Notes: generated by a model from the sequence alone, not told the origin. A stretch of DNA of 35,787 nucleotides from Aeromonas molluscorum 848 (GCF_000388115.1 NZ_AQGQ01000022.1:1-35787), one strand, 5' to 3'. Positions 23,071 to 31,923 are shown, counted from the first letter of the stretch. A program made the numbers and translations.

Positions 23071-23400
23071 TTAGCCGCCGACCTGCTTGACGGTGAAGCC
23101 CGCCTTTTCCAGCTCGCTGCGGATGAGATCGCGCTTGTCGCCCTGGATCTCGATGATCCCCTCCTTCAAGCCGCCGCCGGTACCGCACTTTTTCTTGAGC
23201 AAAGTGGCAATGGTTTTTTGCTGTCCCTCCGGGACCCCATGAATGGTGATGACGCCGGCGCCCTTGCGCCCCTTGGTCTCGCGGCGAATACGCACCACGC
23301 CATCGGCGGGGAAGGGGGAGGCCGGGCTGGCCTGGGTGCTGGGGGCGATGACGCCGCCGTCCGTGCTGAAAACCAGACGGCTGTTGTTGTCCTGATGCAT
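23071..23400 (-). CDS. yciH: SUI1/eIF1-like protein YciH
   Basis: A 109-residue cytoplasmic protein of the SUI1 family. The C-terminal SUI1 domain is visible (TIHGVPEGQQKTIATLLKKK, CGTGGGLKEGIIEIQGD, then a KAGFTVKQVGG end). Bacterial YciH is related to eukaryotic eIF1 and is thought to affect initiation fidelity; it is not essential. The N-terminus (RLVFSTDGG) is also typical. It is divergent from feoA. Confidence 0.95.
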   Translation of the reverse strand: MHQDNNSRLVFSTDGGVIAPSTQASPASPFPADGVVRIRRETKGRKGAGVITIHGVPEGQQKTIATLLKKKCGTGGGLKEGIIEIQGDKRDLIRSELEKAGFTVKQVGG

Positions 23401-23429
23401 GGTGAACTCTGCAACTAGCTAAGCGAAGT

Positions 23430-23443
23430 TTGATTTTACGCAA
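23430..23443 (+). promoter_or_regulatory. Candidate FNR site of the feo promoter
   Basis: TTGAT-TTTA-CGCAA matches the FNR consensus TTGAT-N4-ATCAA perfectly in the left half and 3 of 5 in the right. Its centre lies about 40 bases upstream of the start expected from TATAAT at 23465-23470, the class II activator position. FNR control of feo is established in E. coli. I see no strong Fur box. Confidence 0.6.
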
Positions 23444-23464
23444 ATTATTGCGCAGGTCACAGCT

Positions 23465-23470
23465 TATAAT
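23465..23470 (+). promoter_or_regulatory. feoABC -10 hexamer
   Basis: A perfect TATAAT, 62 bases upstream of the feoA start, with no good -35 hexamer, as expected for an activator-dependent promoter. Confidence 0.6.
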
Positions 23471-23532
23471 GGCCACAGAAAAGAGAATTGTTCTTGTTTA
23501 GACTCATCACAGTTTCTACCTAGGGGTTGGCC

Positions 23533-23760
23533 ATGGTTCTCACGCAGTTATCACCGGGGCAGAGCGCTCGCATCAAAGATTTGAATGCACTCGATCGCAG
23601 CCTGCGCCGCAAGCTGATGGTGATGGGGCTCCTGCCTCAATCGGAGGTGACCCTGCTGCGTTTTGCTCCCCTGGGAGATCCGCTTCAGGTTCAGTGCCAG
23701 GGCATCTGCCTCTCGGTGCAAAAGAGTCTGGCCAATCAGATTGAGGTGGAGTCCCTATGA
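23533..23760 (+). CDS. feoA: Ferrous iron transport protein A
   Basis: A 75-residue SH3-like protein. ATG 23533 is chosen because AGGGG lies six bases upstream; a TTG at 23527 would add two residues. Visible features are the N-terminal LSPGQSARIKDL, the MGLLPQSEVTLLRFAPLGDP core and the VQVQCQGICLSVQK-like strand. FeoA is a cytoplasmic partner that supports FeoB-mediated Fe2+ uptake. It overlaps feoB by four bases (ATGA). Confidence 0.95.
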   Translation: MVLTQLSPGQSARIKDLNALDRSLRRKLMVMGLLPQSEVTLLRFAPLGDPLQVQCQGICLSVQKSLANQIEVESL

Positions 23761-26024
23761 GCGTCAACCTAGTCACAGTGGGCAATCCCAACAGCGGCAA
23801 GACCTCGCTGTTCAATGCCCTCACCGGCGCCCGTCAGCAGGTGGGCAACTGGAGCGGGGTCACGGTCGACAAGAAGATGGGTAGCTTTAGCGCAGGGGAG
23901 CAGGATTATCGGCTGACCGACTTGCCCGGCATCTATAGCCTGGCGGCGCAAGATGCCAGCCTGGATGAGCAGATTGCCAGTCGTTTCGTGCAGGGCCAGC
24001 GCCCGGACTTGCTGCTCAACGTCATCGATGCCGCCAGCCTGGAGCGCTCCCTCTATCTGACCTTGCAACTGCGTGAGCTGGGCCTGCCCATGCTGGTGGT
24101 GCTCAACAAGATGGATCTGCTGGAAAAACGGCGTATCACTGTTGACGAGACGCTGCTCAGTGCCCGGCTCGGCTGCCCCGTGGTGTCGCTTTCGGCCCAC
24201 AACCCGGGTCAGGTGCGGGCCCTCAAGGCCCGCCTCGATGATTTCATCGGCGTGCCCCAGACGGCGCTGCATCTCGATTACGGCCAGGGCCTGGAGGCGG
24301 ACATCGCCGAACTGGAGAGCCTGCTTGCCCCCCATCCTCTGGCGAGCCGTGGCCGGGCCCTGCGCCTGCTCGAAGAAGATCCCGTGATGGCAGAGACCCT
24401 GCTGCCCGGTCAGCAAACGGCGGCTGCCAACCTGGTGAGCCGTGCCCAGCGCCAGCAGGATATCGACTTGCAGCTGGCGGACGTGCGTTACGGCCACATC
24501 CACCTATGGTGTCAGCAGGCCTGCCAGCAGCGGGGCAAGCTCAACGCCGCCCAGAGCGAATGGCTGGATCGGGTGCTGCTCAATCGCTGGATAGGCATCC
24601 CTTTCTTCCTGCTGGTGATGTATCTGATGTTCATGTTCGCCATCAAGGTGGGCAGCGCCTTCATCGACTTCTTCGACATCCTGGGCGGCGCCCTGTTCGT
24701 CGATGGGGTTCATCATCTGCTGGGGCTACTCGATGCCCCCGAGTGGCTAGGTGCCATAGTGGCGGACGGCTTTGGCGCCGGTCTGCAGACGGTGGCGACC
24801 TTCATCCCCGTCATCGGCTGTCTCTATCTGTTTCTCGCCGTGCTGGAGAGTTCGGGCTATCTGGCCCGGGCCGCCTTCGTGGTCGATGCCCTGATGCGCC
24901 GTCTCGGCCTGCCCGGCAAGGCGTTCGTCCCCATGCTGATGGGCTTTGGTTGTACCGTGCCTGCGGTGATGGCGACCCGCACCCTCAACTCCGAGCGCGA
25001 ACGGCTGATGACGTCGGCCATGGCCCCCTTCATGTCGTGCGGGGCCCGCTTGCCGGTCTATGCCTTGTTCGCGGTGGCCTTCTTCCCAGAATCTGGCCAG
25101 AACCTGGTGTTCGGTCTCTATCTTGTCGGCATTCTGGTTGCCGTGCTCACCGGCCTCTTGCTGCGCAGCACCCTCTTGCCCGGCAAGAGTGACTCCATGT
25201 TGATGGAGATGCCTGATTACGAGCTGCCCCGCCCCATCAACGTGGGGATCAAAACCTGGCAGAAGCTTAAATCCTTCGTGCTGGGCGCCGGTAAAACCAT
25301 AGTGCTGGTGGTGGCGGTGCTGAGCGTTCTCAATTCGCTGGGCACGGATGGCAGCTTCGGCCATCAGGATCAGGAGAGCTCGGTGCTGAGCAAGGTGAGC
25401 CAAGGCGTGACGCCGCTGCTGCACCCCATCGGGATCCGCGAGGATAACTGGCAGGCCACGGTCGGCATCGTCACCGGTATCTTCGCCAAAGAGGCCGTGG
25501 TCGGCACCCTCAACAGCCTCTATGGGGGAGGCGAACAGGCCGCCGGTGCCGAGTACGATCTGTGGCAGAGTGTGCAAGATGCGCTGGCCAGCATCCCCGC
25601 CAATCTGGCGGCCATCAACCCGGCCGATCCCCTCGGCATAGACATCGGCGATGTCGGGGATGCCAGCGTCGCGGCGGCGGAGCAAGAGGTGAGCCTCTCC
25701 ACCTACGGCAACATGCAGGCCCACTTCGACGGGGCGGCGGGTGCCTTTGCCTACCTGCTGTTCATCCTGCTCTACATGCCATGCGCCGCTGCCATGGGCG
25801 CGCTGGTGCGCGAAACCGGTCGCCCCTGGGCTATCTACACCGCCCTCTGGTGCAACTACATGGCCTTCATGGGCGCCACGCTCTTCTATCAGGGGGCCAA
25901 CTTCGCCCGTCATCCCCAGCAGAGCCTGGCCTGGATTGGCTTTTATCTCGGCTCCCTGGCGCTGCTCTGGTGGCTGGGGCGCAGGCGCGGTGACATAGTG
26001 AGTCGCCGGGTGGTGGCACTGTGA
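23757..26024 (+). CDS. feoB: Ferrous iron transporter FeoB
   Basis: A 755-residue inner-membrane protein that imports Fe2+. The N-terminal G domain has G1 GNPNSGKT (9-16), G3 DLPG (55-58) and G4 NKMD (117-120), followed by a helical GDI-like segment. From about residue 275 come the two Gate-type transmembrane blocks, including FVPMLMGFGCTVPAVMATRT and FAKEAVVGTLNSLYG. Length and order are those of full-size gamma-proteobacterial FeoB. It overlaps feoA (ATGA) and feoC (GTGA), so the three are translationally coupled. Confidence 0.98.
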   Translation: MSVNLVTVGNPNSGKTSLFNALTGARQQVGNWSGVTVDKKMGSFSAGEQDYRLTDLPGIYSLAAQDASLDEQIASRFVQGQRPDLLLNVIDAASLERSLYLTLQLRELGLPMLVVLNKMDLLEKRRITVDETLLSARLGCPVVSLSAHNPGQVRALKARLDDFIGVPQTALHLDYGQGLEADIAELESLLAPHPLASRGRALRLLEEDPVMAETLLPGQQTAAANLVSRAQRQQDIDLQLADVRYGHIHLWCQQACQQRGKLNAAQSEWLDRVLLNRWIGIPFFLLVMYLMFMFAIKVGSAFIDFFDILGGALFVDGVHHLLGLLDAPEWLGAIVADGFGAGLQTVATFIPVIGCLYLFLAVLESSGYLARAAFVVDALMRRLGLPGKAFVPMLMGFGCTVPAVMATRTLNSERERLMTSAMAPFMSCGARLPVYALFAVAFFPESGQNLVFGLYLVGILVAVLTGLLLRSTLLPGKSDSMLMEMPDYELPRPINVGIKTWQKLKSFVLGAGKTIVLVVAVLSVLNSLGTDGSFGHQDQESSVLSKVSQGVTPLLHPIGIREDNWQATVGIVTGIFAKEAVVGTLNSLYGGGEQAAGAEYDLWQSVQDALASIPANLAAINPADPLGIDIGDVGDASVAAAEQEVSLSTYGNMQAHFDGAAGAFAYLLFILLYMPCAAAMGALVRETGRPWAIYTALWCNYMAFMGATLFYQGANFARHPQQSLAWIGFYLGSLALLWWLGRRRGDIVSRRVVAL

Positions 26025-26263
26025 TACTGCATGAATTGGGAGATTATCTGGCCCGGGAGCACAGGGCCAGCCGTCAGGATCTGGCCCGTCACTTCCACAC
26101 CTCGGAAGATGCCATCGAGGCCATGCTCGGGGTCTGGATGCGCAAGGGACGCATCATCAAGCAGGAGAGCCAGCTGTGTGGTGGCAGTTGCTGCGGCAAA
26201 CAGCAGCTGGTGATGTTCGAATGGTGCGAGCCGGGTCGCATTGGTCTGGTACAACGCGGCTAG
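26021..26263 (+). CDS. feoC: FeoC-type winged-helix regulator
   Basis: An 80-residue protein with GTG start overlapping the feoB stop. The helix-turn-helix part is ILHELGDYLAREHRASRQDL then HFHTSEDAIEAMLGVWMRKG. C53, C57 and C58 (LCGGSCCGK) plus C69 form a cysteine set that fits Fe-S binding, as known for Klebsiella FeoC. FeoC binds and protects FeoB and may also regulate transcription. Confidence 0.93.
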   Translation: MILHELGDYLAREHRASRQDLARHFHTSEDAIEAMLGVWMRKGRIIKQESQLCGGSCCGKQQLVMFEWCEPGRIGLVQRG

Positions 26264-26287
26264 CCGCGACAATTCCCCTGTTATGCA

Positions 26288-26314
26288 AGAACCCGCCAGC
26301 GGCGGGTTCTTTTT
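26288..26314. terminator. Terminator between feoC and pilU
   Basis: AGAACCCGCC / GGCGGGTTCT with a 3-base loop is followed by TTTT on the plus strand, placed between convergent genes. Confidence 0.92.
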
Positions 26315-26332
26315 GATGGGATGGCGTCTGTG

Positions 26333-27478
26333 TCAGGTCCAGTCCAGCTCGTCCTTGTCATCTTTGCCGGGCTCCAGGCTCCAACCGCTGGCGTCGCTGC
26401 TGTTGGCAATCTGGCCCTTGTCACGCCACAACTTTATCTTGAGGCGCAGGTTCGTTTGCGAATCCGCATTCTTGACCGCCTCCTCTTCGCCTATTACCCC
26501 TTCCACCACCAGATCGAACAGCGCCTCGTCGAAGGTGACCATGCCAAGGGTCCGGGATTTCTCCATTACCTCCTTGAGGCCGCCAAACTCGCCGCGCTTG
26601 ATCATGTCGCGAATGGTGTGGGTACCGAGCATGATCTCCACCGCCGCCCGGCGTCCGCCATCAGTGGTTTTCACCAGGCGCTGGGAGACGAAGGCCTTGA
26701 GGTTGTTGCCCAAGTCGTTGAGCAGTTGCGGGCGGCGCTCCTCGGGGAAGAAGTTGATGATGCGATCCAGCGCCTGGTTGGCGTTGTTGGCGTGCAGGGT
26801 GGAGATGGCCAGGTGGCCGGTCTCCGAGAAGGCCAGGGCATGCTCCATGGTCTCACGGTCACGGATCTCGCCAATGAGGATCACGTCCGGAGCCTGACGC
26901 AGGGTATTTTTCAGGGCCGCATGGAAGCTGCGGGTATCCACACCCACTTCGCGCTGGTTGATGATGCTTTTGCGGTGGCGGTGCACATATTCCACCGGAT
27001 CCTCGATGGTGATGATGTGGCCGCCGCTGTTGCGATTGCGATGGTCGATCAGCGCCGCCAGCGAGGTGGATTTGCCCGAGCCGGTGCCGCCGACGAAGAG
27101 CACCAGACCCCGTTTTTCCATGATGGTCTCGAGCAGCACAGGGGGCAGCTTGAGGTCCTCGAAGCGGGGGATCTCGGTTTTGATGTTGCGCGCGACCAGC
27201 GAGACCTCGTTGCGCTGCTTGAAGATGTTGACGCGAAAGCGGCCAATCTGGGGCAGGGAGATGGCAAGGTTCATCTCCAGCTCCTTGTCGAACTGCTGCT
27301 TCTGCTCAAGATCCATGATGTCGGCGGCGATGGCGGCCACCTCGCCCGGGGCGAGAGGGGCCTCGCTGAGGGTGCGCAACACCCCCTGAAACTTGGCGCT
27401 GGGGGGCGCGCCGGTGGAGAGGTAGAGGTCGGAGCCATCCTGGCTCGCCAATAGCTTCAGCATCTCGTGCAGATCCAT
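26333..27478 (-). CDS. pilU: Type IV pilus retraction ATPase PilU
   Basis: A 381-residue PilT-family hexameric ATPase. Walker A is GGTGSGKST (130-138), the Asp box is around IITIEDPVEYVH (155-166), Walker B is APDVILIGEIRDRETM (196-211) and the His box is GHLAISTLHANNA (221-233). The long polar C-terminal tail (LEPGKDDKDELDW) and the length distinguish PilU from PilT (~345 residues). PilU assists PilT in retraction of type IVa pili. pilT is commonly adjacent upstream, but here the upstream neighbour is a DUF486 gene, so pilU stands alone in this window. Confidence 0.9.
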   Translation of the reverse strand: MDLHEMLKLLASQDGSDLYLSTGAPPSAKFQGVLRTLSEAPLAPGEVAAIAADIMDLEQKQQFDKELEMNLAISLPQIGRFRVNIFKQRNEVSLVARNIKTEIPRFEDLKLPPVLLETIMEKRGLVLFVGGTGSGKSTSLAALIDHRNRNSGGHIITIEDPVEYVHRHRKSIINQREVGVDTRSFHAALKNTLRQAPDVILIGEIRDRETMEHALAFSETGHLAISTLHANNANQALDRIINFFPEERRPQLLNDLGNNLKAFVSQRLVKTTDGGRRAAVEIMLGTHTIRDMIKRGEFGGLKEVMEKSRTLGMVTFDEALFDLVVEGVIGEEEAVKNADSQTNLRLKIKLWRDKGQIANSSDASGWSLEPGKDDKDELDWT

Positions 27479-27535
27479 GACTCGTCTCGCTTAGCCGTCA
27501 ATGATGTGTGTAATCAAACAGATTGTATCCGGTTA

Positions 27536-27889
27536 TCAACTCATGAGTTTCTCGCGAAACACAAAAAAGACCGCCCCCATGATGCAGAGCCCGGCCCAGA
27601 GGTAGTCCCACTTGAGATCCTCCTTGAGATAGAAGACCGAGAAAGGCACGAAGATGGTGAGGGTGATCACCTCCTGCAAGATCTTGAGTTGGCCCACATT
27701 GAGTACCGTGTGGCCGATGCGGTTGGCGGGTACCTGAAACAGGTATTCAAGCAGGGCGATGCCCCAGCTCACCAGGGCGGCGATGATCCAGGGCTTGTGG
27801 TTCATCTCCTTGAGGTGGGCATACCAGGCGAAGGTCATGAAGACATTGCTGCAGATTAACAGTCCGATGCTGGCCAGAATAGGGTTCAT
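27536..27889 (-). CDS. DUF486 / DMT-family small membrane protein
   Basis: A 117-residue protein with four transmembrane segments. The start at 27889 is chosen because AAGGAG lies seven bases upstream. The blocks SNVFMTFAWYAHLKEM, ALLEYLFQVPANRIGH and QLKILQEVITLTIFVPFSVF identify DUF486, a group of half-size drug/metabolite-transporter-like proteins. Substrate and function are unknown. It lies 57 bases upstream of pilU on the same strand. Confidence 0.92.
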   Translation of the reverse strand: MNPILASIGLLICSNVFMTFAWYAHLKEMNHKPWIIAALVSWGIALLEYLFQVPANRIGHTVLNVGQLKILQEVITLTIFVPFSVFYLKEDLKWDYLWAGLCIMGAVFFVFREKLMS

Positions 27890-28065
27890 GAATGGCTCCT
27901 TGGCATAAGGGGTTGGTTGCATACTGGCGTTTTTGCGCTGACGAATATGCCATGCCTGAGTGGCTCCATCGCGCAATGGCGCCTGTTATATCTCAGCCGA
28001 GTCATATCCATAAAGCCCTCTTCTAAGGTATTTTTAGCGAACCATCTCAACGAGGAAAGCAGGGA

Positions 28066-28830
28066 ATGTTCAAGTGGAGCTGGCTATCTGTTGTCCTGAT
28101 ATGGGCCAGCCTGGCGCAGGAGGCGCAAGGGTTACCGGACGGTCAGGGGGCACCCGCCATGTTGACGGTCGCGACTGACGTCTGGCCCCCGTTTCGAATA
28201 CTCAAGAGCGATGGCAGTTTCGAGGGACTGGATGTGGATATTCTGGCGGCCTTGGCGCGCCACATCGATGTGCCCATCAAGGTCGAGCGGTTCCCCTGGG
28301 GACGCGCCTTGCACCGGATGCAGACTGGCCAGGTCGATCTCATGATAGGGCTGGCCAAGACCCCGGAGCGCACCGTCTTTATCGATTATCTGCAACCGGC
28401 TTATTATCAGTGTCGGCCCGCGTTCTATGCCGAGCCGCTGCTCGCCGCCCAGATCCGCCGCTACGGGGACTTGGCCCACCACGAGGTGGGCTATGTGCTC
28501 AAGTCGGTCTACTTCAGCCCTTTCGATGGCGACAGAGCCCTGGAAAAGCACGGGGTGGCCACCGAAGAGCAGCTGCTTGGCATGGTCTCGCGGGGACACC
28601 TGCCGCTGATGATTGGCACGGATTGCCAGGTTGATTACGCCCTGAGCCGCGCCAACCCGGCGGGCCTCATCAAGACGCGCTATCGCCCGGATAAACCGGT
28701 CACCCTTTATCTGGGCATGAGCAAGCACTCAAGGGCCCAGCCGCTCAAGGGCAAGCTGGAGGCGGCCTTGAGCGAGATGGTGGCAAGCGGCGAGATTGGC
28801 CGGTTGGCCGAAAGGTACAAGCCCCGCTGA
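28066..28830 (+). CDS. Periplasmic substrate-binding protein, SBP_bac_3 family
   Basis: A 254-residue exported protein with a signal peptide (residues 1-22, ending AQEAQG). The mature part shows the SBP family 3 pattern: LTVATDVWPPFRI, FEGLDVDILAALARHIDVPI, FPWGRALHRMQTGQVDLMIG, then a C-terminal ALSEMVASGEIGRLAERY. The ligand is unknown; no transporter genes are linked. It belongs to the same family as the protein encoded at 18554-19315. Shine-Dalgarno GAGGAAAGCAGGGA precedes the ATG. Confidence 0.88.
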   Translation: MFKWSWLSVVLIWASLAQEAQGLPDGQGAPAMLTVATDVWPPFRILKSDGSFEGLDVDILAALARHIDVPIKVERFPWGRALHRMQTGQVDLMIGLAKTPERTVFIDYLQPAYYQCRPAFYAEPLLAAQIRRYGDLAHHEVGYVLKSVYFSPFDGDRALEKHGVATEEQLLGMVSRGHLPLMIGTDCQVDYALSRANPAGLIKTRYRPDKPVTLYLGMSKHSRAQPLKGKLEAALSEMVASGEIGRLAERYKPR

Positions 28831-28898
28831 GCTGGCCCAACTGGTGCAACGCTACTCTCCCGAGCCTGGCGCGGATGCCAAGACCCCTTAGCGGGTTC

Positions 28899-28929
28899 TT
28901 GACCACATGGCCCTCTGCCTTGCTATCAT
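28899..28929 (+). promoter_or_regulatory. Candidate btuCD promoter
   Basis: TTGACC (28899-28904) and an extended -10 TGCTATCAT (-10 TATCAT at 28924-28929) are 19 bases apart. I do not see cobalamin riboswitch motifs in the 170 bases before btuC. Confidence 0.45.
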
Positions 28930-28998
28930 GGCGGCCATGATGAGGGGCCTTATCGATCCCCTCGGTTTTGGTCCACAGACTTCTGCCCGGGATACGCC

Positions 28999-30006
28999 TT
29001 GTTTACCACCTTGATCGCCCGCCAGCGCCGCTGGCAGCGGGGCCTGCTGCTTGGCCTGCTCTGCCTGACCCTGTTGCTGTTTCTACTGTCGCTCTGCGTC
29101 GGTGCCTTCATGGTGTTGCCTTGGCAGCCGCTGGGGGCGCTGGAACAGCAAATTTTGCTGGAACTGCGGTTGCCCCGCGCCCTGCTTGCCCTGCTGGCAG
29201 GAGCCTCCCTGGCCTGTGGCGGCGCCGTGTTGCAGGTCATGCTGCACAATCCGGTGGCCGAGCCCGGTCTGCTTGGGGTATCAAGCGGGGCTGGACTTGC
29301 CGCCATGGTCGCCATGGCGCTGGCCAAGGGCGCCGACATGGCGCTGCCGGGCTGGGCCCTCTCCCTGGCAGCCTTCGGCGGCGCCCTGCTGGTGACTATC
29401 CTGCTGCTGCTGGCTGCCCGGCGAGCCCACCTGGGGCACGCTCGCCTGCTCCTGCTTGGGGTGGCGATCGGCATACTCACCAACGCCGTGATGACCTGGC
29501 TGATGTATTTCGCCGACGATGGTTCAGTGCGCGAGTTCATGTTCTGGATGATGGGCAGCCTGGCCTATGGCAGTCAGCAGCTCGGTTGGTGGTGGCTATT
29601 GATGCCATTGACCCTGCTCTGGCTGATTGGTCAGGGCCGGGCGCTGCAGCAGCTGTTGCTGGGGGAGACCCAGGCCCGCCTGATGGGGCTGGATGTGCAT
29701 CGGCTGCGCGTACGCCTGGTGTTGGCAGTCTGCCTGCTGACCGGACTCGCCGTGGCATTGTGCGGCGTCATCGGCTTTGTCGGTCTGGTGGTGCCCCATC
29801 TGCTGCGTCTGTGCGGGGTGAGCGATCAGCGTTTCTTGCTGCCAGCCTCTGCCCTGGGGGGCGGCGCCTTGCTGCTGGGGGCGGATCTCAGTGCCCGGAC
29901 TCTGCTGGCGGCTGGGGAGCTGCCCATCGGAGTGGTGACCGCCTCGGTCGGCGCCCCCCTCTTCATCTACCTTCTGCTCAGGCAATCCCATGACCAACCC
30001 CGTTGA
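28999..30006 (+). CDS. btuC: Vitamin B12 ABC transporter permease BtuC
   Basis: A 335-residue FecCD-family permease with about ten transmembrane segments; the TTG start at 28999 gives the usual short basic N-terminus (ARQRRWQRG). Family blocks seen are LRLPRALLALLAGASLACGG, NPVAEPGLLGVSSGAG, MGSLAYGSQ, and GVIGFVGLVVPHLLRLCGV. BtuC forms the inner-membrane channel of the BtuCDF cobalamin importer. It overlaps btuD by 17 bases. A FecCD homologue for a siderophore cannot be fully excluded, but btuD-type pairing and length fit BtuC. The binding protein BtuF is not in the window. Confidence 0.9.
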   Translation: MFTTLIARQRRWQRGLLLGLLCLTLLLFLLSLCVGAFMVLPWQPLGALEQQILLELRLPRALLALLAGASLACGGAVLQVMLHNPVAEPGLLGVSSGAGLAAMVAMALAKGADMALPGWALSLAAFGGALLVTILLLLAARRAHLGHARLLLLGVAIGILTNAVMTWLMYFADDGSVREFMFWMMGSLAYGSQQLGWWWLLMPLTLLWLIGQGRALQQLLLGETQARLMGLDVHRLRVRLVLAVCLLTGLAVALCGVIGFVGLVVPHLLRLCGVSDQRFLLPASALGGGALLLGADLSARTLLAAGELPIGVVTASVGAPLFIYLLLRQSHDQPR

Positions 30007-30769
30007 TGACAAGGCGCTGCTCTGCGCCCGGCAACTGAGCCTGACGGGCCGATTGGCACCGCTCTGCCTCGATTGGCAGGGCGGCCAGCTGGTGGCCCTG
30101 CTCGGCCCCAATGGCAGCGGGAAATCGACGCTGCTCGGCGCTCTGGCCGGTCTGCTCCCCGCTGCAGGCAGCATCACCCTGGCAGGGGAGGATCTGGCTT
30201 CATTGAACCTGCATGATCTGGCAAGACGCCGGGCCATGCTGCCCCAACGCCAGCCCCATCTGTTTCACACCCCGGTGTTCTCGGTGTTGGCACTGGGTCT
30301 GGGGGCGTCTGGCGCCGTCAGTCGGGCTGCCCGGGAGGCTATGACAGCTCTCTGCCTGGCCCTGGAGCTCGATAGCCTGCTGGCACGGGATTTTAGCCAG
30401 CTTTCGGGGGGAGAGCAGCAGCGGGTATTGATTGCCCGTACCCTGTTGCAGGTCTGGCCAGGACTCAATCCCGAGGGGCGGCTGCTGTTGCTCGATGAAC
30501 CCTTGGCTGGGCTGGACTTGCACCATCAGCTGGCGCTGCTGCGCCTGCTCAAGTCGGTCAGTCGACAGGGATTGCTGGTGGTGATGGCCATTCATGACAT
30601 CAATCTGGCCATCGACTGGGCCGATCGCCTGCTCTGCCTGCAAGGGGGGGCCATGGTGTGTGAAGGGGGCGTCGAACTCATCGATGAGGCGCTGCTGGAG
30701 CAAGTGTTCCAGATCAAGACCGATCGCATCGAGGCGGCCGGCCGAGTCTGGTTTATGCCGAGTATGTAG
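29990..30769 (+). CDS. btuD: Vitamin B12 ABC transporter ATPase BtuD
   Basis: A 259-residue ABC ATPase. Walker A GPNGSGKST is at 39-47, the signature LSGGEQQR at 138-145, Walker B LLLLDEP at 165-171, and the switch histidine in VMAIHDINLA. It powers cobalamin import together with BtuC, with which it overlaps by 17 bases. A 15-bp terminator follows. Confidence 0.92.
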   Translation: MTNPVDDKALLCARQLSLTGRLAPLCLDWQGGQLVALLGPNGSGKSTLLGALAGLLPAAGSITLAGEDLASLNLHDLARRRAMLPQRQPHLFHTPVFSVLALGLGASGAVSRAAREAMTALCLALELDSLLARDFSQLSGGEQQRVLIARTLLQVWPGLNPEGRLLLLDEPLAGLDLHHQLALLRLLKSVSRQGLLVVMAIHDINLAIDWADRLLCLQGGAMVCEGGVELIDEALLEQVFQIKTDRIEAAGRVWFMPSM

Positions 30770-30791
30770 CGGGCCGCCGGTCGCGCAAGAG

Positions 30792-30824
30792 AAAGGGGCA
30801 GGTGTCCGTGACACCTGCCCCTTT
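30792..30824. terminator. Terminator between btuD and aroH
   Basis: AAAGGGGCAGGTGTC / GACACCTGCCCCTTT form a perfect 15-bp stem with a 3-base loop, placed between convergent genes. T-tracts are short on both strands. Confidence 0.85.
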
Positions 30825-30855
30825 GCGTGACAACCCATCGCGCCTGGCGCGGCCG

Positions 30856-31923
30856 TTAGCGCAGGTTTGCCTTGCTGATCCGCACCTGGGCCGCCTCGGC
30901 CAGCATGGCCAGCAGGGTTTCGGTGTCATCCCAGGAGAGGCAGGCATCGGTGATGCTCTGGCCGAAGGTGGCCGCGCAACCGTTCTCTACGTCCTGACGT
31001 CCTTCCACCAGGAAACTTTCGGCCATGATGCCGGCGATGCCAGTGCGGCCACGGCGCAGCTGATCGCAGATATCCTGCGCCACCAGCAGCTGGCGACGAT
31101 GATCCTTCATGCTGTTGCCATGGCTGAAATCCACGACCAGCCGCTCGGGCAGATTGACCTTGGCCAGGGCCTCGCAGGCTTCATCCACGCTGGCGGTGTC
31201 GTAGTTGGGCCTGTGGCCGCCACGTAGGATCACATGACCATAGGGGTTGCCCGCGGTGCGATAGATGGTCATCTTGCCGTCTTTATCCGGCGAGTAGAAG
31301 ATGTGGCTGTGGCGGGCTGCGCGCACCGCATCGATGGCGATGCGCGTGTTGCCGTCGGTGCCGTTCTTGAAGCCAACCGGGCAGGAGAGGGCGGAGGCCA
31401 TCTCGCGGTGTACCTGGGATTCGGTGGTGCGCGCGCCAATGGCGCCCCAGGTGATCAGGTCGGCGATATACTGACCGGTCACCATATCGAGGAACTCGGT
31501 GGCGGTGGGCAGGCCCAGGGCGTTGATGTCTGCCAGCAGCTTGCGCGCCAGCTTGAGTCCTTCATTGACGTCGAAGCTGCCGTCCAGGCGCGGATCGTTG
31601 ATGAGCCCCTTCCAGCCGACAATGGTGCGCGGCTTTTCGAAGTAGGTGCGCATCACTATGCACAGTGTTTCTTGGTATTGGTCGCGCAGGGCATTGAGCC
31701 GGGTGGCATATTCCAAGGCGGCGATGGGATCGTGGATGGAGCAGGGACCCACCACCACTAGCAGGCGCTGGTCGTTCCCGGCCAGTATGGCCTCGACGTC
31801 GCGGCGGGCATTGAGCAGGTTCTGGGCGATCGCATCAGTAATGGGGAAGGCGCTGGCGAGTTCGCTCGGGGTGATGAGGGACTCCAGGCGTCGGGTGCGC
31901 AATTCATCGGTGTGAATGGACAT
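30856..31923 (-). CDS. aroH: 3-deoxy-7-phosphoheptulonate synthase, AroH-like
   Basis: A 355-residue class I DAHP synthase that condenses phosphoenolpyruvate and erythrose 4-phosphate, the first step of the shikimate pathway. Family motifs are LVVVGPCSIHDP, RTYFEKPRT, VGWKGLINDP, GARTTESQ, GFKNGTDGN, and VVDFSHGNS. The N-terminus (TDELRTRRLESLITPSEL) and ATEFLDMVTGQYIADL are much closer to E. coli AroH (Trp-sensitive) than to AroF or AroG as I remember them. I do not see a TrpR operator upstream, so the feedback class rests on resemblance only. It is divergent from dgkA. Confidence 0.92.
   Translation of the reverse strand: MSIHTDELRTRRLESLITPSELASAFPITDAIAQNLLNARRDVEAILAGNDQRLLVVVGPCSIHDPIAALEYATRLNALRDQYQETLCIVMRTYFEKPRTIVGWKGLINDPRLDGSFDVNEGLKLARKLLADINALGLPTATEFLDMVTGQYIADLITWGAIGARTTESQVHREMASALSCPVGFKNGTDGNTRIAIDAVRAARHSHIFYSPDKDGKMTIYRTAGNPYGHVILRGGHRPNYDTASVDEACEALAKVNLPERLVVDFSHGNSMKDHRRQLLVAQDICDQLRRGRTGIAGIMAESFLVEGRQDVENGCAATFGQSITDACLSWDDTETLLAMLAEAAQVRISKANLR

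Noticed and set aside
26321-27454. 377-codon open frame antisense to pilU
   Set aside because: Shadow frame of a well-conserved ATPase gene with no family motif of its own.
28831-28998. Cobalamin riboswitch before btuC
   Set aside because: The space is short and the conserved B12-box sequence is not seen.
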